Source: Helichrysum umbraculigerum
Lineage: Eukaryota > Streptophyta > Magnoliopsida > Asterales > Asteraceae
Assembly: GCA_949592205.1 (NCBI GenBank)
Contig: CATIUR010000006.1
Span: forward strand, 65,158,001 to 65,222,000
Length of the DNA: 64,000 nucleotides
Direction of reading: 5' to 3'
Positions 45,303 through 56,109 of the stretch are shown here, piece after piece (the stretch's first letter is position 1; every line of letters begins with the position of its first letter). The notes under the pieces were generated by a model. It worked only from the letters and a program-made list of their open reading frames with translations. It was not told the origin of the DNA and did no database searches. The translations under genes were made by a program, and so were the position numbers.

Positions 45303-47726
45303 TACTTCATGCTTTTAATACGAAGGTCTATATTATATAAACATTTATCTTTTTATATATACATCATGATAAACAAATCAAGAAAATTTATTAATCCAAA
45401 AGGGCAAAATGTAAAACTTAAAACAAATAATATTATTACTTCAAATAAGAATTTATGGTTAATAATAAGAAAACATTAATACCTGAAAACCGAATCGCCA
45501 TCACTAATGAATAATATGATAAATTACGTCCGTTGCCAAAATGGTAAATCTAATTGTTCCGATTCAATTGACTATCATCGTGTATCTCTGCATATAATTC
45601 GATTACGTGCACGTTGGTGTGAGCATCCGTAATATAATCAATAGAATTGAATTCTGGTGGAGAAAAAAAAAAGTTGAATAAAAAAGAAGAATAAAATACT
45701 ATTTGATTTGAAAAGCGAATTAAAATGAATTAATTATACCCTAATTCATAAGATTCTACGATTTCTTTTACATAGTTTTGTCTCTTAATTATTTTCTAAC
45801 CTAACCCGGATGAGTATATTTTCGATTATACTTGTAAGTTTAGAGTATGTGCATAATTAAGGCAACATGGAAAAATGAATGTCATTAAAATGCAGTTAAC
45901 TTTTCAAAATTCAAGTTTAGTTCAGACTAAATTTAGATTAAGAAAATTCGTCAAATGAAAAAACCAAATAAATGCAATAAAAAAAAAGGTTACATTAGGA
46001 TAAATTCATACTTTATTTGGAAGTTGATCTTACTCCGTTGATGAGTTTGATTTTGAAGTAGTTGCTTTTTCTACTACATATTAAAGCCTAATTATAACAT
46101 AATTAAAAATTGTAGTATAACGTTATATATGTTTCTTAATCAGTTTATTAATATTTCTAAATAAGTCATCTAACAATAGTACTCTAGTAGAAATGGATAT
46201 TTAAAATATAATAATATGTAGTTATGTAATATGTGAGGTAAGCTCTAAGTTTGTCAATAATAATAATATTAATAATATATAATATCAAATAAGTTGATGA
46301 AAAGTAAGCACCTTATATTTTACTTAAAGACTGATGCCTTTTATTAATTAATAATAGTTATACTAAAAAAAGAAATAAAAAAGACGAAGTGAATGTAGAT
46401 AAATGGTCTTGAACTTAGGTCTCCAATTGTGAGATTAGTAACTTTTTTCCATTAAGCTAGCTTCAAATACATTCATTTAATGCTAAATTAAATTAATGGT
46501 TCATAAATTGTTTGAGAACATTAAATGTTGATTATTTTAAAAGATTTTTAATTGATTGCTTATTAAAAAGGTAGGGGTAATTTAGTCAATTTGTCACCTC
46601 ATCTCCACTATTTAGGTTAGGTAGTCATCTTTTTTAATTTAATCCCAATGGTTCACATTTAATATATTAAATCATTTAAAGGGTGAGATTAAATTTGACT
46701 ACCTAATTAACAATTTCTTTTAATATATAAAGAAGATAAGTCGATGAAATACCAAAGAGCTTTTAGTCTTGCGATATGAGAGAGACGCATCAATTAAGAA
46801 GTTGTATGTTAAATATCACTTGAGACGGTACGTGTATATATTCGTGAATTTAATAGTTGTACACTTGCTCATAATATGTGAAATTCGATAGATTGTTGCT
46901 CTAAAAAAAGAAAGTCGGTAAAATATATCGAACTTTATAAATGCGCGTATGTCACATGAGTGAAGTAAATAATAAATTTGAGCTTATCTTCGATCCATCA
47001 ACTTTCCCCCCCTCTTTTCATTCCTTTTTCTTTCTACTTTATACTCCGTATAATCGTATATTACTCCGTAGCACCAAGATAAAAGAATAGAAAACAATAA
47101 CTCCTACATCCGGATTTAAGGGTGCATGTCCACCAACACTGAACCACCATCATTAGTAATAACCGAAGTATGAATATTGTAAATAAAATTACTCACGACG
47201 ACTAACATTTGTATTGCTGATGGGTAATGCTAAATAGTCCTACTTATGCAGACTTAAAAGTACGCCTAATTTTTTGATTGGTTGAATTTTTTTATCTCTT
47301 AATCTTATCCAATTAATTTTTCAACCGACCTATCACATCTATGTAAATTTAAGTCTACTAATCATTTTACATTCCTAATCATATACAACGTCAAGAACTC
47401 CTAGAAAAGGCATAAATAGCGGGTAGGTTCATTAAAGGTAAGTTAATTTTGTTTTTGAGCAAAAAAGTAAGTTAATTTAATATGACATTGGATGACAAAT
47501 GATGGATTAACCACATAACTTAAGTAAATAAACAAACGAACAAAAAAGTGAAGTGCTAATGAGAATTTTAAATTTTTTAAGAAACTTGACATAATTTTCT
47601 TATGAATAATGAGCCTATGAAACGGCTCTTTAGAATATGTAAAAAGGTTTCAACCAAAAAAACTGGGGGTCACCCTTTTTACAAAACTATACAACATAAC
47701 CTCTCATATGGCCACCAAGAGTATTA
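45303..47726. other. AT-rich intergenic region without recognisable genes
   Basis: No open frame above noise. A SINE-like box B (minus-strand CTAAGTTCAAGACC) lies near 46405-46465, and an imperfect inverted pair GGTTAGGTAGTC/GACTACCTAATT at about 46613-46712 may be MITE debris. The first part may belong to the Helitron ending at 45274. Confidence 0.4.
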
Positions 47727-47952
47727 AGGGGCCTATTAAAGCTACCCCCTGGCCCACCCTTTTTTCCTGCTCCTACCCCCTGGCCCATCCTTTTTTATTT
47801 TATTTTTTAGGTATACCCCATCTCAGCCTTCTGTTTAGTCTAAAACTGAAACTGATTCTGTACTGAACTGGATCAAATTTAAATAAAAGTATACCGAAAT
47901 GGTGGGCCAGGGGGTAGATCCAGACTTCAGGGGGTGTCTTTAGATTCCCCCT
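47727..47952. mobile_element. PIF/Harbinger-like MITE, 226 bp
   Basis: AGGGG...CCCCT ends flanked by TTA on both sides. Inner inverted words TACCCCCTGGCCCACC and GGTGGGCCAGGGGGTA pair perfectly. Confidence 0.65.
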
Positions 47953-48050
47953 TTAAGAAATTTTGAATGTTAAGTGCCAAACGAGCTTCACTGATCTAAA
48001 GTCGAAAGAAATGGGCTTCGACTGGATGATCTATATATAGACAAAAGTTC

Positions 48051-48052
<2 letters not shown>

Positions 48053-48117
<65 letters not shown>
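48053..48117. repeat. (TA)n microsatellite
   Basis: About 32 units, immediately left of the MULE copy at 48118. Confidence 0.95.
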
Positions 48118-48120
<3 letters not shown>

Positions 48121-48950
48121 AGGTTTAAATGAGTACACCAATTTTGAGTGAGAATGAGGGAACCAACAGATTTCTGCCATGTGTCACTATATTCTCTCTC
48201 CTCCACACTTTATTCTCTCTCCTCCACATTTTTAAAAATTAAATATCTCACAAACGGTAAGTCGAAAAATCATGAAAATTGCACCATAAAATTCAGCGTT
48301 TTCTCCTCTTCGATTTGCCGTCCCTCAAGGCATACTTTTGACAACTTTTTTTTTTCTTCTCATTTTTTGGTGGGTTTCACAAATTAGTAACACATGTGTT
48401 AGTGATTAGTTGTACATTTAATTTGTGGTTAAGGTTAGGGTTTAGGGTTAGGTTTAGGGTTTAGTAGGGTTTATGGTTTAGGGTTTATAAGGGTTTAGGG
48501 TTTAGAAGGGGTTCAAGGTTTAGGGTTTAGAAAGATTTAGGGTTTAGCATTTTGTAAAGCGTTTAGGGTTTAGGGTTTGGGGTTTAGGGGTTAGGGGTTA
48601 GGGTTTAGGGTTTGAGGTTTGGGGTTTCTCCAGATTAAGAAAAACATCATCATCTCTCTTACTTTTTGGTAAGAAGACAGTTTTACCCTTTACTTTTTAC
48701 CTACCTTTTTGTCTTACATATAGTAAATGTGAAACCCACCAAAAAAATGAAAAAAAAAAAGTTTTCGAAAGTATGTCTTGAGGGACGGCAAATCGAAGAG
48801 GAGAAAACGACGAATTTAATGGTGCAATTTTCATAATTTTTTGATTTGTCGTTTGTGTGATAATTGATGTTGGGGGTAAATGGGTTTTGTACATGTGGAA
48901 CATTCTCTTTGTACACATGGCTTGATATCATTGGTTCCCTCATTCTCACA
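48118..48950. mobile_element. MULE-like element, second copy of the 17810 family
   Basis: Starts GTAAGGTTTAAATGAG and repeats, in reversed order, the two ends of 17810-18669, including telomere-like repeats at about 48420-48630. The right end stops at CATTCTCACA, short of the full terminus, and runs into (TA)n. Both sides are (TA)n. Confidence 0.8.
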
Positions 48951-49192
48951 TATATATATATATATATGTATATGTATATATAATAATTTAAATTAAAAAT
49001 TATAGCACTATTAAATTTACTAATGTAGAGATATAAATAATACTAATCTTATATACAATAATAAATAAATGAAGTAGAGTTAAAACATTACCAATTAAAA
49101 CCAAATTCAATTAAAATCCGATTAATCAATTAGGTCCCTCTATTTTAATTAATTTAAAATTATAACTTCTATTTTAATGAAAGAATTAACGC

Positions 49193-49221
49193 CTCGTGTG
49201 TATACACGGGTTTAAGATCTA

Positions 49222-49222
<1 letters not shown>
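49193..49222 (+). mobile_element. Helitron-like 3' terminus, plus strand
   Basis: CTCGTGTGTATACACGGG hairpin, TTTAAGAT, CTAG and T. It matches (inverted) the end at 22854. The corresponding copy in the duplication is at 55351-55381. Confidence 0.65.
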
Positions 49223-49262
<40 letters not shown>

Positions 49263-49263
<1 letters not shown>

Positions 49264-49290
49264 TAGTTGAATGACCCGCGACAACGCGGG
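49263..49290 (-). mobile_element. Helitron-like 3' terminus, minus strand
   Basis: Minus strand: CCCGCG-TTGT-CGCGGG hairpin, TCATTCAA, CTAG and T. It faces the plus-strand end at 49222 across a (TA)n tract. If real, the Helitron body extends right into the 3,092-bp repeats. Confidence 0.65.
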
Positions 49291-50732
49291 TTTTTGATAG
49301 TTTTCCTTGTTAAATAAATTTTGTAAGTTAAATTATGTTTTAAATTGTTTTGCTAAATTTTAGGCATAATAAGTAAACTATTTTTTTACATAACTTTCAT
49401 ATTGAAGGATATTAATTTGACATTGTATTTTAACATGTATTTTTGTCCAAGTTATAAAAATATGATTGCTTTCATCATTAATCAAATTTTTTAATTGTTT
49501 ATATTCATTTTTATAGTTAATTACAAAATGAGAGTTAGTTTTACTACGATGATTTAATTAAAAGATTTGTATATAAACATTTTATTTGTAGAAAAAATAA
49601 CTCCATTTCCCTTTAAATATGTTGCAACTTTTCGGTGGTCCCATTGTTCGAAACACGAATGGGGCGTCTCACAACAGTATATCTGATGGTTTCAGATATG
49701 GTATCCTAGGATATCTATGTGACTAACTCGGACTTGCTCAATCAGGCGCACCCTAACATATGTACGTTTTTTGATATGCATGGATATGTATAAAGACAGA
49801 CAGAGAGTGAGTACCGCTCCTGATGTCCACTGGATCGATTTCAGTTTCTCTCGCTCAAGAACGCTTCGAATGCAGTAAAAGACCAGAAAATAACAATAGA
49901 CTGGCAAATACGCAATGCACTATAATGCTAATGGTAACCAACTAAGATAAAGCGATATTTCGTGAAACTATAAGTAAATTTTTTTTTTTATAGTTTATAG
50001 ACTCTCGCTATAGATAAACGTACCACCTTAAACTATTATGGAAAAGCTATTTTATGAGTGAAACTGAATAAGGATGTTGAATAACCTCTTCATATCATAA
50101 TGTAAGAATATATTGAAGCTAGCTAATATGTTATTGAGATTTTATTGATATATACTACAGTCAATAACATAAAAATAAAAAAACATGATGATACCTATTT
50201 GAAAATAGTGCTTGTACGTGATCTTTACAGTCCAAAAAGCATGATATTTGAACTCTTAAATGCTCCAATTTGAGAGTCATCAACATTTTCCTTTTGGGCA
50301 TTGACCCTAGGTTAGCTGATACGCAATCACAATCCTTATACCATTGAAAGTCAAACTATGTTATTGAGATTTTAATGATAAATTCCAACTTACTCTTATT
50401 TAGTTAAGGTTCGATTGTGTGATAAGCATATTGTAAACAATGGACCTCTGCCTACAACTAAAAAAACTAAAATATGATCAGTGATTGACTAACAAAATAA
50501 TCATGACATTAAAGGTTGCAATTTAACCCATTTACTTATAAATGGGTCGATTTGGATTCCATGCAATGTCTAAAAGCTCAAATGGGACAATTTGCAGCAG
50601 AAAGCAACTGGCGTAAGATAGTTTGTGAAACCTCTTCAGTTTTAAAGAGCGCAAACATAGATCCAATACATCTTATTGTAATTTAATATATAAATAAATA
50701 TGTAACAGGAGCAACAACTTATGTTTTTGTAT

Positions 50733-52737
50733 ATGCTACAATTGTAAAGTTATAAACATAAATACATGGTAGCAGGGAAAGAAATATTTTTCATGAACAC
50801 AACCCAAATAATGTAACAGAGATACTGGATTTGGAGCAGCCCAGATAATAACAGCAGACCGAAAAGTCATAACCTATAAAACAAATAATCGACTTACTAA
50901 TGCCTTAGATAATTGAAACTGAAATTCGAAATAAAAACAGCAAGATAAAAAATTCACAATCAATCAATTGTGCTAAATAGAAAGTGGCTGATAAAATGGA
51001 ACAATGTGCTTGAGTAATAACTTGCAATTAGGCTAACCTTTGATATTGCCAGCTTCAATGTTTCTCTATAAGATACTGCAAGTCAAAGCATCAAACCAAC
51101 TGTACAGCTTTCGTGTTACTACAAATATGACAACATTATCATGTGGTGATCACCACATGATGCAACTTAAGTGCTATTGAATAACAATTCTAAAGTTTCA
51201 GGTCTCCTGGTTTGAGAAGAACGAAACTGAGGCACATAATTATGACTGTAAATCCACATCAAAATTTTGCTACAAAGCACGTAAAACTTCAACAAATGAA
51301 ACTATAGGTCATATACTTCCTCGTGGTATGTGCACATTATTAAAATAATATATAGCCACATACCTTCAATTTTTATATAGCAAAACTTACCTACGACTTC
51401 TCTAATCAAACATGGAATGCCCCTGCACAAACATATAGCCAAAAATTGCGAAACCAGTGGAGATTGTAAGGTTAAAAAGGAAGCTCATTAATTCATAAAA
51501 TGAAGACGTATAAACGGTGAATAACATTACACATGTTAGCCACTTCACCGAGCCCAATCCAACCCAAGGCATAAATATGATATCAAACTATGTCACCTTT
51601 ACTATTTTGAATTTTTTTTAGTTGACAACTCAAAATTTTGGACAAAGAAACCACTTACAAACATGCAAATGAGATATGTTGGTAAAATAATTTTTAAGAT
51701 CGTCAATCTACATAAATTATATAATAGCTGACTATATAACTAATGGGTTAGTAGTTGATTAATTTCATTGAGATTATACTTGCTTCAATCTAAAGATCAC
51801 CTCACAACGTTAATTACACAAAATCATATGAATCATTGCACAAAAGCCGTGCACTATCCCTACACATTTATATAGCTAATGAAGAAGCAAAACCTCCAGA
51901 GATGAAAAACACCGTCCATTGAAATGCCTATGAAATGCATCGTCGAGTTTTGGTCATCAAACCTGACTATGCGTATGTCCGTGCCATTTTGTCAAGATGT
52001 CACCTCTAATCTCTCATTTGTCTACCCAAACGATGTATAGAACATGTGGAATTAAATACATACGCTGAATAAACAACCAACCCCACAGCAACAGCTGCAA
52101 AATGCCAACTTCGTTTAAAATTCAATGGTAAAGCTCAACTATTTTTACTAACCTTTTTGTGGTACACAACGATGCATATTCAACAAAGTCAGATTTAGCA
52201 TTGTAGATCCACTAATTTGCATTCTATATTGGCACAAACAATCATCAAAAACATAATTATCAATGATTTACATGGTGGGAAGTCACATACTAATTGGTTA
52301 GCTTTATTATGATGCATAAAAGATTTAAAGGATCTTGCAAGATCTCACCTTTAGTAGGACTGACACCAGATTAAAATAGAAACATAGCTGCTGCAAAATC
52401 CAGCATATGGGAACACTTATGAATGTGTACTTGAATTATAACGATCTTAATGAATTAATAAAGTAAGATTTAAGTCTACAAACCTATGATTTGTTCTCCC
52501 AAGGCTAGCACCTCGTTTTGCCTTAAGATTTACACCAACACCATCACTAACCTGATCTAAAACAAATGATACCAAAACAAAAATATATATATACAAATGT
52601 AACCAACACAAGCAATTTTATGTATATCTGATTTTAAATTACCTTTTAAACAAATAAAGCTAAAAAAACTAAACTAACAAAATAGAACAAAATAAAAATC
52701 CTAGATCAAAGTATATGGGTTACCTGAAAGCATTCAT
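50733..52737 (-). CDS. Candidate spliced gene of unknown function (copy 1)
   Basis: Minus-strand model with GT-AG junctions: 52737-52724, 52546-52484, 51422-51391, 51075-51038, 50873-50733. It gives an open frame of 95 codons starting MNAFSDGVGVNLKAKRGASL and continuing through RGIPCLIREVVVSYRETLKL and VMTFRSAVIIWAAPNP. The start codon follows an AG that could be the acceptor of a 5'-UTR intron. Upstream sequence at 52840-52920 is GC-richer and gene-like. I do not recognise the protein. The model is by eye: extra exons, a truncated captured gene (for example inside a Helitron), or a non-coding transcript are all possible. Two further copies exist at 58897-60901 and, partial, 61989-62331. Confidence 0.35.
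51138..51161. repeat. Perfect 24-bp palindrome
   Basis: Centred on TGATCA; arms ATCATGTGGTGA and TCACCACATGAT pair exactly. Conserved in the 58156 unit but half-destroyed in the 61248 unit (about 62395-62420). It lies in an intron of the candidate gene. Confidence 0.9.
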
Positions 52738-53083
52738 TGTACCTGCGATTTTGAACAATTAGAAGGAAAAAAAAGAAGCCTAAAATCATTGTTGAGAAGA
52801 AAAATAATACGCATTGCGGTATTTGCTCTGGTGATCACGTCGCAATTAAGGCTTTCAATTTCACAAATAAATTCAAATGACGACCACAGGGAAACAAAGA
52901 GGGTGGCGGCTGTTTTAATTATTTAGGGTTTATTACAGACAAAATACTCCGTATAAAATTGGGTAGGCTATATGGATGGACTATTTTTTTTTTATTAAAA
53001 GATAAAAAGATAAAGGATTTGCCGGGGAGATTTTTATAAAATTATATATTTTTTAAATATACATTAATACATTAAAAATGTTT

Positions 53084-53336
53084 AGTTTATAGACTCTCGC
53101 TATAGATAAACGTACCACCTTAAACTATTATGGAAAAGCTATTTTATGAGTGAAACTGAATAAGGATGTTGAATAACCTCTTCACATCATAATGTAAGAA
53201 TATATTGAAGCTAGCTAATATGTTATTGAGATTTTATTGATATATACTACAGTCAATAACATAAAAATAAAAAAGCATGATGATACCTATTTGAAAATAG
53301 TGGTTGTACGTGATCCTTACAGTCCAAAAAGCATGA
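53084..53336. repeat. 3,092-bp tandem unit, truncated second copy
   Basis: First 253 bp of the unit, then a switch to MULE-related sequence after AAAAGCATGA. Confidence 0.9.
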
Positions 53337-53707
53337 ATGGTGTGATTGAACAAGTGTTCGGGGGAGAAACCCCAAACCTCAAACCCTAAACCCTAACCCC
53401 TAAACCCCAAACCCTAAACCCTAAACGCAACACTTTAACACATGTGTTAGTAAATGTGAAACCCACCAAAAAAATGAAAAAAAAAAAGTTTTCGAAAGTA
53501 TGTCTTGAGGGACGGCAAATCGAAGAGGAGAAAACGACGAATTTAATGGTGCAATTTTCATAATTTTTCGATTTGTCGTTTGTGAGATAATTGATGTTGG
53601 GGGTAAATGGGTTTTGTACATGTGGAACATTCTCTTTGTACACATGGCTTGATATCATTGGTTCCCTCATTCTCACACAAATTCCTATTCTCATTTAAAC
53701 CCTACCC
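53337..53707. mobile_element. Half of a MULE of the 17810 family
   Basis: Telomere-like CCCTAAA units (53365-53430) and one arm ending CTCATTTAAACCCTACCC, the inverse of the 17810 terminus. The opposite arm is absent. The right end abuts (TA)6. Confidence 0.8.
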
Positions 53708-53719
53708 TATATATATATA

Positions 53720-54260
53720 TAGGGTAGTGATCAAGAGGGAAGTGCCTTTTTGGGGGGGAAAGGGGGAAGCGTTAGTATGCATCAAGAAGCATATTACAAT
53801 TATCAATTAAAACGTCAAAAAAAAATTATTTTTATTGGTAAATAGTAATCAAAATCGATGCTATAAAAAATATTTTAACGAATGAATTTCATTTTTAAGT
53901 CATAACATTAATTGATAAATATTTATTTAATAAATTTTTAATATGCAGTGTGATGCATATTAACAAATATGCATCGAGATGCATATTAAAACTTAACATT
54001 ATTTGAAAGATATTTTTATTGTTAATATGCATCACAATGCATATTAACTAATATGCACCCCGATGCATATTAACGGATTTGGATCTAATATTTATAAATC
54101 GATGCTATAACTTGAAGAAAGAATTTATCAAGAAAGCTTAACATTCATAGCATCGATTCTGATTAACATTTACTAAATTTCAGTTTGCTTTTTTCGAGAT
54201 TTGTATGGGTGAAGGTAATATGCTTCCTGATGCATACTAACGCTTCCCCCTGGATCATTC

Positions 54261-54263
<3 letters not shown>
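53720..54263. mobile_element. TIR element between (TA)n tracts, 544 bp
   Basis: Left GGGTAGTGATCAAGAGGGAA; right, inverted, AGTGGAATGATCCAGGGGGA. Both then continue GGAAGCGTTAGTATGCATCA and GAAGCATATTAC. The interior repeats ATGCATATTAAC words. TA repeats flank both sides. Confidence 0.75.

Positions 54264-54303
<40 letters not shown>
54264..54303. repeat. (TA)n microsatellite
   Basis: About 20 units separating two TIR elements. Confidence 0.95.
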
Positions 54304-54306
<3 letters not shown>

Positions 54307-55049
54307 TTGGGATCCTGTGAGAACAAGGAGATTCCGTGAGAACGGTGAGAACACATCTTAGCCATCCATTTTTGGATCAAAAAACCTGATTTTGGAGGTG
54401 ACATTTTTGTAAATACTTTATTAAACTTTGATTTTGAAAGGTTAACATAAGGATTGCTAGGTGAAGTTTAATTTTTTTTGCTTCACAATAGTTTTAACAT
54501 GGTGAAGTTTTATTTAATTTTTGTTAATCAACATATTTGAAGTAGTGAATTGATAAGTATAAAAATTAATCTTTTCAAAAAGTAATGTTAACAAAAAAAT
54601 ATTTACTTAATCTCATTAAAACTATGTGAATCTATAAAAATAAAAATTCATAGCATCGTAACTTTATGTTAAAAAAAAATATTAAACTTAACCTCACCAA
54701 AATGATGTGAAGCTAAAAAAAAGAAGTTTCACGTGAGCAAAATGATGTGAAACTAAAAAAAAAAACTTCACAGGAGCAAAATGATGTAAAACTAAATAAA
54801 AAAAAAAGATTCACATGAGCAAAATGATGTGAAACTTAAAAAAAAAAAAATTTCACATGAGCAAAATGATGTGAAGTTAAAAAAAAAAAAAACTTCACAT
54901 GAGCAAAGGTGATATGAACCTTCCAAAATCAAACTTTAAAGTATTTACAAAATTGCCACCTCCAAAATCAGGATTTTTGATCAAAAAATGGATAACTAAG
55001 ATGTGTTCTCACCGTTCTCACGGAATCCCCTTGTTCTCACCAGAACCCA

Positions 55050-55053
<4 letters not shown>
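54304..55053. mobile_element. TIR element between (TA)n tracts, 750 bp
   Basis: Ends GACTTGGGATCCTGTGAGAA and, inverted, GGGTTGGGTTCTGGTGAGAA. Inverted similarity runs for about 130 bp (CGTGAGAACGGTGAGAACAC, then CTGATTTTGGAGGTG). The interior is AT-rich with tandem repeats. No coding sequence. Confidence 0.8.
54690..54905. repeat. Tandem repeat, ~44-bp unit, about five copies
   Basis: Units of TTCACATGAGCAAAATGATG plus a GAAAC(T)A-polyA spacer inside the 54304 element. Confidence 0.85.
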
Positions 55054-55085
<32 letters not shown>

Positions 55086-55087
55086 AG

Positions 55088-55132
<45 letters not shown>

Positions 55133-55138
55133 GTATAT
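55054..55138. repeat. (TA)n microsatellites, interrupted
   Basis: TA runs with GTAAG and GTATATG interruptions. The right part is shared with 48951-48980, marking the edge of the large duplication. Confidence 0.9.
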
Positions 55139-55350
55139 ATAATAATTTAAATTAAAAATTATAGCACTATTAAATTTACTAATGTAGAGATATAAATAAT
55201 ACTAATCTTATATACAATAATAAATAAATGAAGTAGAGTTAAAACATTACCAATTAAAACCAAATTCAATTAAAATCCGATTAATCAATTAGGTCCCTCT
55301 ATTTTAATTAATTTAAAATTATAACTTCTATTTTAATTAAAGAATTAACG

Positions 55351-55381
55351 CCTCGTGTGTATACACGGGTTTAAGATCTAG
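55351..55381 (+). mobile_element. Helitron-like 3' terminus, duplicated copy
   Basis: Copy of 49193-49222 with the same hairpin and CTAG. Confidence 0.65.
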
Positions 55382-55409
55382 TATATATATATATATATAT
55401 ATATATATA

Positions 55410-55437
55410 CTAGTTGAATGACCCGCGACAACGCGGG
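55410..55437 (-). mobile_element. Helitron-like 3' terminus, duplicated copy
   Basis: Copy of 49263-49290. The (TA)n between the two ends is shorter here. Confidence 0.65.
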
Positions 55438-56109
55438 TTTTTGATAGTTTTCCTTGTTAAATAAATTTTGTAAGTTAAATTATGTTTTAAATTGTTTTGC
55501 TAAATTTTAGGCATAATAAGTAAACTATTTTTTTACATAACTTTCATATTGAAGGATATTAATTTGACATTGTATTTTAACATGTATTTTTGTCCAAGTT
55601 ATAAAAATATGATTGCTTTCATCATTAATCAAATTTTTTAATTGTTTATATTGATTTTTATAGTTAATTACAAAATGAGAGTTAGTTTTACTACGATGAT
55701 TTAATTAAAAGATTTGTATATAAACATTTTATTTGTAGAAAAAATAACTCCATTTCCCTTTAAATATGTTGCAACTTTTCGGTGGTCCCATTGTTCGAAA
55801 CACGAATGGGGCGTCTCACAACAGTATATCGGATGGTTTCAGATATGGTATCCTAGGATATCTATGTGACTAACTCGGACTTGCTCAATCAGGCGCACCC
55901 TAACATATGTACGTTTTTTGATATGCATGGATATGTATAAAGACAGACAGAGAGTGAGTACCGCTCCTGATGTCCACTGGATCGATTTCAGTTTCTCTCG
56001 CTCAAGAACGCTTCGAATGCAGTAAAAGACCAGAAAATAACAATAGACTGGCAAATACGCAATGCACTATAATGCTAATGGTAACCAACTAAGATAAAGC
56101 GATATTTCG

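Larger units (their letters stand above)
49992..53083. repeat. 3,092-bp tandem unit, first full copy
   Basis: Bounded by AGTTTATAGACTCTCGC at 49992 and again at 53084. The same spacing (58156 to 61248) is found in the second block, so the tandem arrangement predates the larger duplication. Confidence 0.92.
48967..53336. repeat. Large duplication, copy 1
   Basis: From within (TA)n at about 48967 through 53336 the sequence is nearly identical to 55127-61500 once the solo LTR at 56110-58121 is removed. It comprises a 1-kb flank with two Helitron ends, one full 3,092-bp unit and 253 bp of a second unit, broken at 53336 where a MULE half-copy begins. Confidence 0.9.

Noticed and set aside
49692..49907. 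71-codon minus-strand frame, identical at 55839-56054
   Set aside because: Identity reflects the young duplication and not selection; no domain or signal recognised, though it could be an exon of a captured gene.
52330..52360. An 11-bp mini-exon (TCCTACTAAAG) in the unknown gene model
   Set aside because: Has AG and GT borders, but including it brings a stop in every continuation tested by eye.
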